Assembly (NCBI RefSeq): GCF_016859285.1 | Contig: NC_053403.1 | Span: 4,051,948-4,115,947, forward strand | Source of the DNA: Xiphias gladius | Lineage: Eukaryota; Chordata; Actinopteri; Istiophoriformes; Xiphiidae | Length of the DNA stretch: 64,000 bases | Direction: 5' to 3' | In this document: positions 1-13,956 of the stretch, in pieces | Layout of the letters: each line of letters opens with the position of its first letter | Numbering within the stretch: position 1 is the stretch's first letter | Position numbers and translations under genes: made by a program | Notes under the pieces: model-generated | The model's database searches: none | What the model was told of the DNA's origin: nothing | What the model saw: only the letters and a program-made list of their open reading frames with translations

Positions 1-38
1 TAGGAAATGGAGTCACGGCTTGGGAAATAGGCAAAAGG

Positions 39-370
39 TGTGCTTTATGTAAGTTTTTGATATCCTTACATAGCCAATGTTAGCATTAACAGCTCTTTAC
101 TTACCAAGGGCTTCATCCGTCGTTCAGTTTACAAGACAAGAGGTTAGAAGACAATGCCTCTTCATCCTCTCGTGTTGGACCGACGGCAGACTGGAGGCTA
201 CAGTGACTTACTATCGGAAAATGACGAGACGGGGCGGCTGGGACGGGGCTAGGTGGTTAGCATGCTAACTTCAGTATAAGAAAAGAAGTGATAGAAGTTG
301 AAGCAAAACAAGAGTTAGCATTTGCGTTGCTTTACACCACTGGAGACAGCTCTTGGTGAGTAAAGGAATG
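39..370. repeat. Rearranged copy of a fish MITE-like repeat
   Basis: The left part (about 39-120) matches the start of the element at 30512-30600, including the words tatgtaagtttttg and gttagcattaacag. The right part (about 256-370) matches the reverse complement of that element's middle, including the stretch around ccactggagacagctct and gagtaaaggaatga. The same family is therefore present here with an internal inversion. No coding content is seen. It lies upstream of the first visible msra exon, probably in an msra intron. Confidence 0.55.
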
Positions 371-1397
371 AAGTTTGATGCTGAAGTCGCACTGTTCTTC
401 CAGACTGGTAATTAAACAGCTGTTAAGGCTAACGTCGGCTATTATGCGATAAGAAAAACTTTTAAAACTTTCGGATGGTTTGAAGAGTCTCCGAGGTGTC
501 TAAATGAAAATGAGGGGTAACTCTCTGACCCAGATGTATGCTAATACATGAGAGGCACAAACTTAACATACAGTCAGCATGTTAGTTCGGACAAATTAGC
601 GTGTTACATTACATACGTCTCTGAAGATTTAAGATCTAGAAGTGCTAAGTCAAGGGCAACTGGAGTTTAGATTCTTGAGGATGTTTCACTTTTTTTTTTT
701 TTCTTTTTCTTATGAACATCCTCAAGAGTATAAGCAAGTCCACTTCCTTGTCCACTCTTACTGATAGAGATATAGATTTTAAATGTATGTGTATGATAAA
801 AGCAAAAAAAAAAAAAAACAAAAACAAAAAAAAGAAGAAAAAAAAAATGAAATGCTAAGCTGTGCAAGAAACCAAGACACAGTTTAAAATGTATTAGAAA
901 TGTATTCTGTTAGTAGATTCAGTGGTATCCTGTCATGAGGTGGAATGTGGAAATTTCAACCCATATGTCACACAAGATCAAAATTCACAACTTCACCAGA
1001 GTCATTGGGATTTGTACTGTGGGTGTCATAAATGTCTGTATCAGAAATATTTCACTCGACAGAAGTGTGGGATTGACAGATTGACCGCCACACACACTGT
1101 CATCCCCAGACTCACACACACACACACACACACACCGGCATGGCTAAAACCTAAGAGCTAACCAAACATTGTGGTTGACAGGCTGACAAGCTGACACAGA
1201 AATGATGAAAAGATACGTGACGAAATGAGCAGATCACAGTAAAAAAAAACATTGTTCAGTCCTGCCAAGACAGAGGAGTCATATTTTTGGAAATGCTGGC
1301 AGCTGTTGTTTTCAGATGATGTGATGTTCTCTCTGCCAGGATGAAGGCACAACATGTCAGCTGAATTCCTCAAATCTTGTTTTTCACATTTTATTTG

Positions 1398-1424
1398 TGT
1401 TTGTGTGTGTGTGTGTGTGTGTGT
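1398..1424 (+). repeat. (TG)n microsatellite at the msra acceptor
   Basis: A run of about 11-13 TG units ends 2 bases before the TTCAG acceptor of the msra exon at 1429. It takes the place of a conventional polypyrimidine tract. Confidence 0.9.
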
Positions 1425-1428
1425 TCAG

Positions 1429-4400
1429 GGATGCGTCAGGGTAACGATATCGGGACGACGTACCGCTCTGCCATCTACACCTACACAAAGCAGCAGCTCG
1501 AGGAAGCTTTGGCCTCCAAAGATCAGTACCAGAAGGTAAACGTCTAAAAATCTTTCATTTTTCTAATCACTCTATCATCGTCCAGTCTCCTGTCCAATCT
1601 CCCCTTTTCTCCTTGTATTTAAACGGTCTCTTCTCTCCTTCTCCGTCCTTTCTTCTTTCTCTGATTCCATTTCCAAGCATCTCCCTCTGCTGCACATCCT
1701 TCATTCCTTCATTCTGTGTCAGAAACGCTCAGACTCTTTTGACGGCAGCATATGAATGCTGAAGTATAATGGATCTGTCTGTGTGTGCATGTAACATTCG
1801 CCATATACAGTATACCCATGTGCTTTTCTAAAGTGAACATGCACAATAGATGTTCACACACTCCCTCTCTTGAACTGTCTCCTGCTGAGACTTCTGCACC
1901 ACCATCCCACCAACAGCGCTTGTTGCCATGGAAACTGACGAGAAAGAGGTTACTCTATTCTATTCTATTCCTTTCTATTCTGTTCTAGTATAATCTGGTC
2001 TTCATTAGAGTCCCCTTTCCTCTCTATTTCTCACCCTTGTTCATCCCTCCTTTTCTATCTAAAACCTTGTTTCTCTCAGAAGGATTTGTCTCTTAGAGTC
2101 TCGGTCGCAAGGTCCTAGTTCCTAGGTTCAAGCATGTTAAAGGATATGCAACTATAAAGCATTACCGCAGTTTTCGTTAGACATGTCATTGGGTCGTCCT
2201 AATGGTTACAGTTATACATATATAACTTGTATAGCAGACAAACTTGTCCAACCGGAAAAAGGAGTGAATATGTGGGAACATTAATTAATAACTTAGTAAA
2301 GAGACCAAGACAACAGTGTGGATGGGGAATATGCTGAGGAGTGGAGAATGAAGGGAATGGGGAATTGAAATAAATGTTAACTAATGGAGATGCAAAGACT
2401 TATACAGTCATGGTTAAAATTATGGGCACCCCTGAATTTCAAGTACATAATTCAGAATACCTTCAGAAAGAAATGCAAATGAATCAAAATTTGCACCGGC
2501 CAAAATTATTGGCACCCCTTTGATGAATCTAAATTAGTTCCTCAAAGAAAAGAAAATATAAATAAGACTCACCTTTACTTAATTTTCAGTGTTCATGTGA
2601 CCTGAATTAACCTATGAAGGGTGGTTTTACTGCATAAAAAGGGGCTGATTGTTTCCACTTTCTTTTCCACAATGGCGAAGACAAGTGAGCTGTCTGAAAG
2701 CATCAGAACTGCTATTATCAAAAAACACAACAATTCCAAAGGCTTCAAGGCAATCAACAAAGATCCTGAGATCCCTGTTTCAGCAGTCCGTAATGTTATC
2801 AAGTAGTTTCACAGCCAAAATACTGTTAAGACGCTTCCAGGACGTGGTGCTAAGACGAAACATAAAGAGAGTTGATGTGGATTATAGCGAAAATCACCAC
2901 GCAAGACGTCTAAAGAGCTTCAGGTTGACCTGGAGCAATGGACTAGTTGTTTCGGCCCGTACCATACGCCGCACACTAAACCAAGTAGGGCCCCATTGGC
3001 GAAGGCCAAGGAGGGCACCACTACTGAAAGAGAGGAACAAAAATGCAGGACTAATGTTTGTAAAAACTTTCACATCATGCTGTGGGGCTGCTTTGCTGCC
3101 ACTGATACCGGAGGCATTGAATGTATCAAAGGAATGATGAAATCAGCTAAATGTTTTACCCAGCGTCAGAAAACTAGGTGTGAGGTGAAGGTCTTGGGTT
3201 TTTTTCAGCAGGACAACAACCCAAAGCACACATCCAGCAGCACAAAATAATGGGTTAGTAGAGCTCAGACGCATAGCAATGGAAGAAACTACCAGCAGAC
3301 AGGTGCAAGAAGCTTCCAGATGGCTACAAGAAATGTTTGAAGGCTGAAAGGTGCCAATGATTGTGTCTGGGTTACATTTTTTGTTTGTATTATATTCACT
3401 GTTATGCAAGTGTTGTGGAGGAGAAAAAAGAAGCAGCTGATGAAAAAGAATCTCCTTATCAGCTGTTAAGCATGTTGGTGGAAATTTTGTGCCTTGGGGT
3501 TGTGTGACAGTCAGTGGCACGGGAAACATTGCATAGGTAGAGGGAAGAATGGTTTCTACCAAATATCAGCAAATTCCTGATCCAAATGTGATGCAGTCAG
3601 TCAGGTAAATTAAGAAAGTGAAAAGAGGCTGGCGCATAAAACAAAGCAGACCTCAGAATGATCCAAAGCAGACCAGAATCCAACATGTACTGCATCAGGA
3701 AACACAAGCTGGAGCTTTTGGAAGGCCCCTTACAGGCCCCTATATTCAACATCTGTGGGTAGATCTTAAACATGCTGTGTGTGCAGGATGGGTTAAAAAT
3801 AGCCCAGAACTTGAAGTGATCTGCAGGAAAAGACATTTAGCTAAATACAAAAAGCATTTGCAAGCTGGGACATCTGCCAACGGGGGAGTTACTAACTACT
3901 GATGAAGTAGAGTGCCCAAACTTTTGCACAACGCAACAAATATTGTTTACTTTTTTTTCTATTTTTTAATTTTTGAAATAAAAAGTAACAGTATTAACTT
4001 CTTTTCACTGCATTTTATACTGTATATCCTTATCAAGGAATATCCGACATTGTACTGAAGTAAAGCTCTTAAATTACATGTTGGTTAAAACCCAGAGAAA
4101 GTCCTTAGTTGCAAACAAGGATGAGGATATTTTTGCGGTGAGTATGTTGAGTTATGGCAAGTTGAATATGTTCTGTTGTGTGCACTTTTATAAAACATTA
4201 CACAAACAGTAACACCTGACAAAACACAATGCTGAATGAAAAGACACGAAATGAACACGACAACAGTATCAAGAGAAAATTTAAAATGTATAAATTGCCT
4301 GTAAATTTTCTGAGCACAGGACCATTCCCATTTTGGACACTCAGCCAGCTTTTTAAAGTACAAACTTTATACACAAAACGTCAGCGTGCTGCCAGTAATG

Positions 4401-5245
4401 GCTGGATGTCCATGTAAGGGATTTTTAAGGTCCCTGTAATTTTGGCAAAAAGCCTGAAAGCCTGAAACCTTTCCTGATCAAGTCAATCAATTTGTCAACA
4501 ATAAACATTAAAAATAAAAACAGCGAGATCACCGTGGAATTTAAGGTGGATGTTCACAGTCTCGACATTTGCATCGACATATGCTCAGCACATTTCCTGC
4601 TCCTCAGAGGATGGGTGCTTTTAAAAATGGTGACACCATGATGGGCTGTTTCATGTCATCCCGCGGTCACTTTTTGTACCGTGAGGCATTGTGAACATTG
4701 TTGTCTGTCTATATATCTTTACACTTTTATTGTTGTTAATAAAAGGACAGTTTTAGCACCATATAATTGTTTGTATACCTTTGAGGGAGAATTAAATTTC
4801 TACAGCTGCTAATAGAACAGCATCGTTTTTGATTTCTTTTTTTTCTTTTTTTCTTTTTTTTTTTTCAATGCAGCGAGACCCATATACCCATTGGTCTGTA
4901 TGTGTGTGTGTGTGTGTGTGTGTATCTGTGTGTGTGTGTTTCTGATTAGTAATTGCCAGAAGCTTTTATCCATAATGGCCATAGATGGACAGATGCTCAC
5001 AATTTCTATCTGTCTTTAAACTGCGGTTTTCATCCCATTGACAGACGAGTAAATGGATAGATAGATTCTCCTCATCGAACCACCACATCTCTCCATCAAT
5101 ATCTCTCTAGGTTTTGCTTCCTCTCTCATTTTTTTCTCACCAGATTGCCTCCCCCACCCTCTCCCATCTGTGTGTGTGTATGTGTGTGTGTGCGCCTGTG
5201 TGTGTGTGTGTGTGTGTGTGTCTGTGTGTGTCTGTGTGTGCGTGC

Positions 5246-5340
<95 letters not shown>

Positions 5341-6394
5341 AGCAGTTGGCCTATAGCAAACACACTCCATGCCAAACCATCTGGGCCTTAAATCTGTCCT
5401 CCATAAAAAATCGCTTCAGTTGCAAAACTAACACACACACTCCAACAAACACACACACATATGCATACACTGACTGTTAGGGTTTGTTCGCATTATGTTT
5501 TGATTCATTTTTTTATGTTTTTAACTTAATTTTTGGTCAGAGGGCCGCTGTATCTGAAGTTTTGCACAAATATGAGCATTTTCGTGCCAGAAAAGATGAG
5601 GAAATTTCAATAATTTAGTATTTTGTTGTTTTTTTTTTCTGTTGAGAGTAGACACATTTTTTCCCTGCGTTCACCTCCTACTTTGACTTTGCCTGCATTT
5701 GCACAGTCCCATGTTTAAAATATTAATTAGTTTTTGCTCCCAAAAATCTTGGGTGTAGTCTCTCTTGTTGATGAAACCTTCATGGCTTTCTTTTCTTTGT
5801 CTCTGCATCCACAGTGGCTGTGGCCGCTCGTGCTAACTGCCCACTTCGTATTGTTCTTTCCAAACAAACTGAGAATGTAAAATGCATCGCAGCACAGAGG
5901 ATTTTCCCAGGACACGCCGACCAGACACTTCCTGAATTCTTATTAATATCCACTCTGATCCTCAGAGTCTTCTTTTTCCAGTCACGTTTCATAGATGCAA
6001 AGATAAAAAATGTAGATGGGGAAAAGAGGGAAAAGCGAAACACAGTTGGAAGAGGAGAAAAAGTTTAGGAGGTGAGGAGTGGAGATAAAGAGGGATTGGA
6101 AGGTGAAAAAGAGAGAATAGTGTGGTTAATTTGGTGTCAGGGTATTGACCATGTTCGCTTCGCCGCCTGGCTTGATTGTATTGTTCACGCAGAGAATGAT
6201 GGGGGAATTTGGTGTGTATATGTGTGTTTGTGTTTCTGTGTGTGTGTGTAAGGTACAACAGCACTGCAGATAATTACCTTGCAGGCGGCTGGCGGTTGTC
6301 TGCAGCATGAAAGGAGCCTCCCTTTTCTTCTCCTGCCTCCTACCCATCATTAGGGTGTGCACTGCATCTAAAATGGCAGGTGGAAGTGGTTATA

Positions 6395-6447
<53 letters not shown>

Positions 6448-9400
6448 TGTATGCTGGCTTTATGCAATAATGTGCGCTCGCTCAGTGGGTGCAAGCATGG
6501 GTGCTAAAGCCGTGTGTACTCATTGTTCTGGCATCTCTCTCTCTCTTGATACACCTCTCTGGCTACATTTTCCTTTCATGAACATTCATACATCTACTCC
6601 TAAACACCAAACAGTTGCTTTTCTTCCCTTTTACTTCTCTTTCTCTTTCTTCTTTGTCTATGAAATCCCTCTCTGGCGCTTTTAACAGGCCAGCTTCACC
6701 TTTTTCATTCCATTTTTTCATTCCTCTCTGTCTCGTGGGTGCTTATCAGTGTTGTTCACGTTTCCCTGCTTTACCAGAGCAGTCAAGGTATTTGCATTCC
6801 AAATGAGCAATCTACTTCTCTGACATGCAAATTAATGGATGTGAATTATGCATTTATAGCAGGCTGCTAACACAGCAGAAGGACCAGCCCAAACAAACGC
6901 ACTGAAACACTGAAAAGGCAGGGAGGATGGTTGAGGATGGCATTAGACCAGTATAATGCAGCCATTTTGGGTACCAAAGGGTAGTGTTGAATTGATTTCA
7001 GTGCTCATATTTTTAATTTAAACCTGTCTGTTGCCAATGTTTTGTTCTTGTATTCATTATCTTAAAAGAATAGTCCACCAAAATGTTTTTAGTATAAAAT
7101 ACTCCCCTCATGTAGGCTTGAAAAGTGAAGAGATTGTTGGAGGAGAGAAGCTGTCATCTTGGGTTCAGAGCCATTACAACGGTTTTCAATGGCGACCCAG
7201 AAAAATAACGTGTCAGAACGTATCAAAACACCCATAGAATTCTTCGACGTCTATCTGTTTTTGTGCTTACCAAACTATAATGATCTCATTTTGCTAATTA
7301 ATCACTATAATGTATGCGCTACTTCCGACGGGGGTTCAGAGTTGCGTAGGTTGTAGACAACAAGAAGTGTTTAACGTCGCCGTGCAGACACCCTGAGTGT
7401 TGAAAACATACGGAAACATGCGGAACCTTCAAATCCATAGTTGAGAAGTAGATTGTGCTGCAACAGTAGTTTAAGACATTTTCGTGGATGTGTTTATATT
7501 TTACTTTTTGTGGAATATTCACAGTACAAACAAGAGTTTTATAGTCAGCCACAAGACCTCCAAAAGATGTGATTAGACAGCTGCAGCTCATTCAGAGGGC
7601 AGCGCTTTAAGGCTGGGACATACGTAACAAGACTGAGTCAATCAGAGACTTTTGCGTGGCTGTTTCTTTCTGTGGTGACGCGTTTTTTTCTTCTCTGGTT
7701 TGAACACGTTTCCTGTTCTAAAAATAAGTTTCATGGACATGAGTTTCAGCTTCTCTATGAGCCTGTGTGACTTACATTTAAGTCTACTTCCAGAGAATCA
7801 AAACACCAGCCAAAAGCTGCGGTCACATAGAGATACACCGTAGCGGGCAGTCTCTGGCCTCTGATACATCTGTAGTTTGGAGGGTGTATTGCGTTGAGCA
7901 GGTAATTTACATACTCGGCTCTGACTTGACAGCAGTTTTCTGACATAGCGGCCGTACCACACACTAGGAAGTTAATTTTCTGCCGCACACTTTGTTTCCA
8001 GAGTACAGGATATCTTTGTTTGCAGTTGTCTTTGCAGTACGTGTTGTACCGGCACTGTGGTCCTGTATCTGCGCTGGAAGGGATCCCAGCTGCTCTCGTG
8101 GAGCAGAGTAGTAAACAGCTCTGTGCTTCAGTTTCTGTGGGAGTCAAAACGAGAGTGATTGGCTATCGCCTGGTTGTCGCTCACAGTGCGCCAGAGGACA
8201 TTTGCATTGAGTTGAGCTTTTCTCAACTTTCCTCTGTTGTGCCGCCGGGCGCCTTTTTAAATCCGTCTAGTTCAGCGTGCTGCAATTCCAGGTCCCATTA
8301 ACAATGGGTAGCAGCCTATCGCAGTAATAGGTTTTGGGTCCGGGTATGTGAATGGGGCATTATTCCTGCACACATTGTGGATGAAACTTATCACAGACTG
8401 CAAGTCGAAGCTATCATTGACTCCTATTTAACAGGCTTGGCCTTGCAAAGTTGAGCTGCTTTTACTGGCATTGTTACTTGTGGCTGAAAAGAAAAAATCC
8501 TTTCCCAGTTTTTTCTTCTCTGTCGCGCCTCAGTGATGCAAGTAGCAAATCACAGCCAACTCTGAAACAGCGCGGTAATGCTGATTCCAAAATTCAAGTG
8601 AAATTCAGTGACTGCTGAAGGCTGCGGTTTGCGGTGCATTTTTTCCTGCAAATACCTGCACGTAGAGTAACAACGCGCATTACTCAAGTCCTCACATCTT
8701 AGCATGGGCAACTTGGGTGTCAAAAGGGTTGAGTCTCAGTGTTTCCCACAGAAATAGATTAGCAGCTGACAGTTGGGGCGGGGGGCTTTCTTAAATTAAT
8801 TATTAAATAATACTGTATATAAAGTGCTCCACTGCTAATATTTTAATCGCCACGTAGTTTTTTTTGACAAATCAATAACAGAACAATATACACAGCTCCA
8901 TTGCTTCATGTTGTGTCAAACAAATAACAACATATTGTTCCATCTTGTGATTGTCCGTTGAGTTCAGTCCCGGCACACTTAGCAGCATCCTCTCTCTGAT
9001 AACGTGGCGGGCAGCTACAAATAAACCAGTGTTTGGGGAAACACTGATTCTAAAATATTCGTACTTGTTTTTAAAGCGCTGGTTTAAATGGTCACAAACT
9101 CTCCAAACCTCTCGGGCCCTTGGGTACAAATTTGATATCTGTTCAGGAGGTTAATATAAAATACGGTGAAGCAGCTTTTAATTTCTGCAATCCAGATATC
9201 TGGAAAAAAACTAACAGAACAGTCAAGGTCTGCTCAAAATCTAAATAGTTTTAAATTAAGGCTAAAAACCTTCGTCTTTAGGGCTATTTATTTCTGCACT
9301 TTAGTATTACTTTATTTCTTTGCCTAGATCTATTTTTATTTTATTTTATTTAGTTCTGTTTTAAGTTCTTTTATATTCTCCTTTTTTCTGTTAAACGATT

Positions 9401-12400
9401 TTCTCTCTTTTCTTTTGTCTTTGAAGGGTACTGTATAAATAAACCTGCCCCCTGTATCTAAAAATCCATCTCTCCAGCCTGAATCACAAAGTGCAGCTGC
9501 AACAGAAAAGAGAATCCCATTCTGACTAACTGTTGTGTTGTACCTCCACCCTGCTTACTCAAATTAAATTGTGGCGTCAGTTCAGTCATGGTGGGAAAAT
9601 TTCACAGGAGCTGATGAATCAAACAGCAGGGAGCAAACACTCTGTCCATTAAAAGCCGATCTCGCAAACGTTAGATCGCTTGTCTCTCTCGTCTCTTTGG
9701 TATTTTCTGCTGCAAAAGCATCACAGACCCGCTGGGTTTGCTTGCTGACATCTTCTTTAACAACTTCCGTGTGCTGACGTCAATGAAGTTGAAATGGTTT
9801 TTCTAACAGCTACCTCTCACTAACTATTAGAGGCACCAATGTGTGAAATTACGGAGCACAGCTTTAGGTCTGATTGTCTTTTTACTATAAATAAACAAAG
9901 AACTTTTTAGTATTTCCCCCAGGAGTCCATTCCAGTCATACTGCAAGTGCAAGTTTGTACCGTTTAACATTAAACCTCCCTGCAAAATGATGTTATCGCA
10001 CTTTTTGCTATATTCATATCTACTTTCATACTGTTGTGCTTTGCCATATTTGTCTTTTCTGCACTGGATCTATAGAGTCGTATAGCTGTCGACAGTCATA
10101 CAATTTCTCACTTTTTTATTATTAATACTGTTTACTCTTTTGTCGCCGTTTAAAACATTTCTCAGTCCTGTTCTTCCTGAGATGTAATAAAAGATAAAAA
10201 TGTGTAGCATTGAGGCTACACCTATATTCCAATGGCTTTCAGTGACTCTTTGGCCTTTGAGGTTTATACTGGACTCAACTTTGAAACTGTGAACAGAGGA
10301 TGTGGTAAACAGCTAATTCAATTACAGCGATTTACATATAAGAAAAAGGGTAAGTAACTATAAACAACAGTGAACGTGTTTTGACAAGACAAAGAGTTTA
10401 CCGTCATGCTAGCGGCTCTGCGAGCTAAATGCTAACATTAGCATGCTGACATGCTCCCAAGGACAATGCTAACATGATGTTTAACAGGTATAATGTTACC
10501 TTGTTGACAGTCTAAGTTTCCCATCGTCATTATTTTTGCAGGAAATTTGACATAATCGTGGTAATAGATGAAAAGTCAGAGGATCACCAGAGTTATTACA
10601 ATTCATCCTGAGGGGATCATGAATGTGTTCACAAAATTTCATGGCAATCCACTCTGTCAAAATCAAAAATGTCAATCTCAAGGGGGCGCTAGAGGAAAAC
10701 CAAGGGGCCCACCAAAATGAGTTACAATCCATGTAATAGTTGTCGAGATATTCCAGTGTGGGCCGAAGCGGTGGACCGACAGACCGACCCTCTAACCGCG
10801 CTAAAGCCACGCTGCTAAATGATTTAGTACAGTAACAAGAAACCATTGTTCACAAAACCGAGGACTAACTGCGAAATCAGTTACATCGTCCCTCATGTCG
10901 GGGAGCATGACAAGCGAAAGATCAACATCAAGTCTCCACAGAAAGTACAACACAGTAATTATTCTGGCAAACATACACATAAAGTCCAGAAGAGTAAAAG
11001 TAAAAAGAGTAAAGGGAACGACAAATAGCCCACAATAAAATTTAGACCGGATGATCATGAAATCAGCTCAGAAGGTTGACGAGAACTTAAATCAAAACAT
11101 CTACAAAGCTTTGAAAATCCCATTTTGTTAAAACCGTGCAGCCTGTAGAGTCCCCATGTCCCCAGAGCCATGTGGGACCTTCAGCCCAGAGGAGAGGCTC
11201 CTTGCTCGGCCTCAGGTCCGGGCCAGCTCCCTGAGACCTGCATGACTTCAGACAACTTCTGGATCTCTGGCTTATGAACAAAACGCTGCATGGAGAAGTG
11301 GAGGGATTGATGATGGATGTGTTCAGAGAAGTAAACACTGGTGACACCTGTGGTCGGATGATGTATGGGGTCCAGTCGGCGTCGTGCACGCTGTGATATG
11401 ATGGATATGATGCAGTTTGACTGATTATGTATTTACAGTAGGCTGATCAGATCTGTGCTGGATGCCTGTTATGATCAAATAAGAGAATTGATTAGATTCC
11501 TCTGAATACTAGGAATCTTTGTTTATTATAATAAATATTGTAATATAACAATAAAATAGTATTGTTATATTTTGGTAAAATATAAGTATAATAATTGATA
11601 ATAATAAAATATTATGTAATAATAATTGACATTATTAAATATTCTTCTTCGCTAAAGTTTAGATAATTTCACAGAAGTTTCCCACATTCGCACATTCATG
11701 TTGAACAGCTGGCAGTAACTTAAAGACTTGTTGATGCCTCCATTACTATCGAGATAATGTTGCTTCACCATTCTTGTGAAAGAGTTGATTAATTTGAAAA
11801 GATTTTATTTGTTATTTTAAAGAATTTTGAAGAAGATGAGGCCCAATTAGGTATTCATGTGCATTCATGTGCATGCACATAAGCCACATAATTTCAGGAC
11901 ATAAAACATGTAATTAAGCTGCGAATCATAGTATTTGATTATTTTGCAGTTGAGTAATTAAAATTGAATGAACCAGTCAGTTATTAAATGTTTGACCTGA
12001 ATACTCGGCCAGTAAACGAAGCCAACGCATTCAATTTTAACTGAATAAACATGGAACAATATTGACGGTACTGCCATTAGGGCTGGATCAAAAACAGCAG
12101 TCCAGGTATCAGATGAGGTGGGTCTTCAGGTGTTCTTCAGGCTCTGAGCTTCAGCACATTCGATTTGAAATAAAATAATAGATACTACATTAAAGTGCAA
12201 AGTCTCTGCCCTTTTAACACACACTGCCGACATTGCAAGGGGTTCCAAATAATTGGACACTTGGCTACTAAATGTTTCACGGTCAGCTGTGTGTCGCTTC
12301 AATGTTAGTTTGTGCACAAAAGAGCTCACATGTGGCTCAGAGTTGACTAAAGAGTTGGGGAAAGAGGTGACCATGCAAGTGAAGAAGATAATAATGAGGC

Positions 12401-13917
12401 TCGAAAAAAAAGCAAAGCTATATCACAGAGATATCAAAGGTAGCTGGTAGTTGGCAGGCATTTGGAGGAAAATTAGAAAAAGACCTGGTAGACTGAGTGG
12501 CACAAGTCTTGTTGACGAGCAGAAAATCATTTGCATTGTGAACAAAACCCCTTAATGACTGTACAGCAAGTCAAGAAGGCTCTCCAGGATGTAGGTGGAC
12601 ATCTTTCCTTGCCAACGACCAAGAGCAGACCTCATGACCAGAACTGCGGAGGATTCACCACAAGATGCAAACCCCCAGTAATCCTCAAAAACAGAAAAGG
12701 CCAGGCTGCATTTCACAAAAACACACAAAAAGTAACCGGTAGAGTCCTGGAACGAAGGTCTACGGACAAAAGTAGACCTCTGTCAAAATGATGGAAAGAG
12801 GAAATTGTGGAGATTAAAAGGAACAGTTCATGACCCGAAGCCAGCACCTCATCTGTCAAACATGGCGGTGCTTCTGTTGGCCCGGGCACGTACGGCTGCC
12901 AGTGGAACTGGCAGGAGCACTGTCGTTTACAGGAGCCTTCTGTGTGATCAGATTCAGCCAAATGCATCAAAACTCATTGGACGACATTTCATCACTCAGC
13001 AGGACAGGGATCTTGAATACAGTATATGGCCAAAGCATCCGAAGACCTTTCAGGGGGAAGAGGTGGAACATCATCGACTTGGCCGAGTCAATCACCAGAT
13101 CTCAGTCTGACCGAGCAGCATTCGACTTGGTGGAAACTAAAGGCAGAGACGCCCCCACAACAAGCAAGAGCTGAAGGAGGCTGCAGTGAAGCTCTTGGGG
13201 GAGCATCAGCAGGGAAGATACAAAAGCGTCTGCTGAAGTCTGTGGGTCGAAGACTTCACGAAGTCATTGATCGCAAAGGATTTCCACAAAATATTAATGA
13301 AAATTTTGTTTGACCTCATGTGTATCTGTCCAATTACTTTTGAACCAATAAGCTTTGGTTACGACATGTTAAAAGGGCTATGTCTCCTACACAGTTCTGT
13401 CTGTATTGATGTAAACCTACTCAAATTAAAGCTGAGACTTGGCACTGTGATGCGCCTGGACTGTGTGTATACGTTGACGTTTTTCTTTTTTTTTTTTCAA
13501 AAATTGCATTCATCACGATGTTTGGATGCCTAAAAAGATTTTTATTCTATGACCGTTTAATCACCAAACAGCTTGGCGTGAGAGGCTTTGGGTTCGTATC
13601 CCCCTCGGCGCAGAAAGAGTCCTTGTAGCTGTCAGCAGCCTTTTCGGATAAAAGGCAAAACATTAATATGTCGAACCGAATTCAGCTCCTCCACCCTCCA
13701 GGATGTGATCAAATAAGAAGCTGTGCTGTAAACATGCGTGCACATGTGCTAAAAATCACAGTAACACCCTTCCGTCAGGAATGAAAGTTTCATAAGTGCG
13801 TGCGTCTTTTCATGCTCGCCATTTCCCTTTGTCTTTTAATTTACCCACACGCCATCTGGTTGAGTAATTATAATCACAAGGAGGAGAAGGTGTCAACACT
13901 AACCGATTCTACTGTGA

Positions 13918-13956
<39 letters not shown>

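Noticed and set aside
5016-5391. Several open frames of 64-119 codons over the GT tract on both strands
   Set aside because: They translate only to CV or TH dipeptide repeats from the microsatellite and have no gene context.
13560-13630. Possible tRNA-derived SINE head with a gggttcgtatcc B-box-like word
   Set aside because: No matching A-box at the right distance and no SINE body or tail followed.
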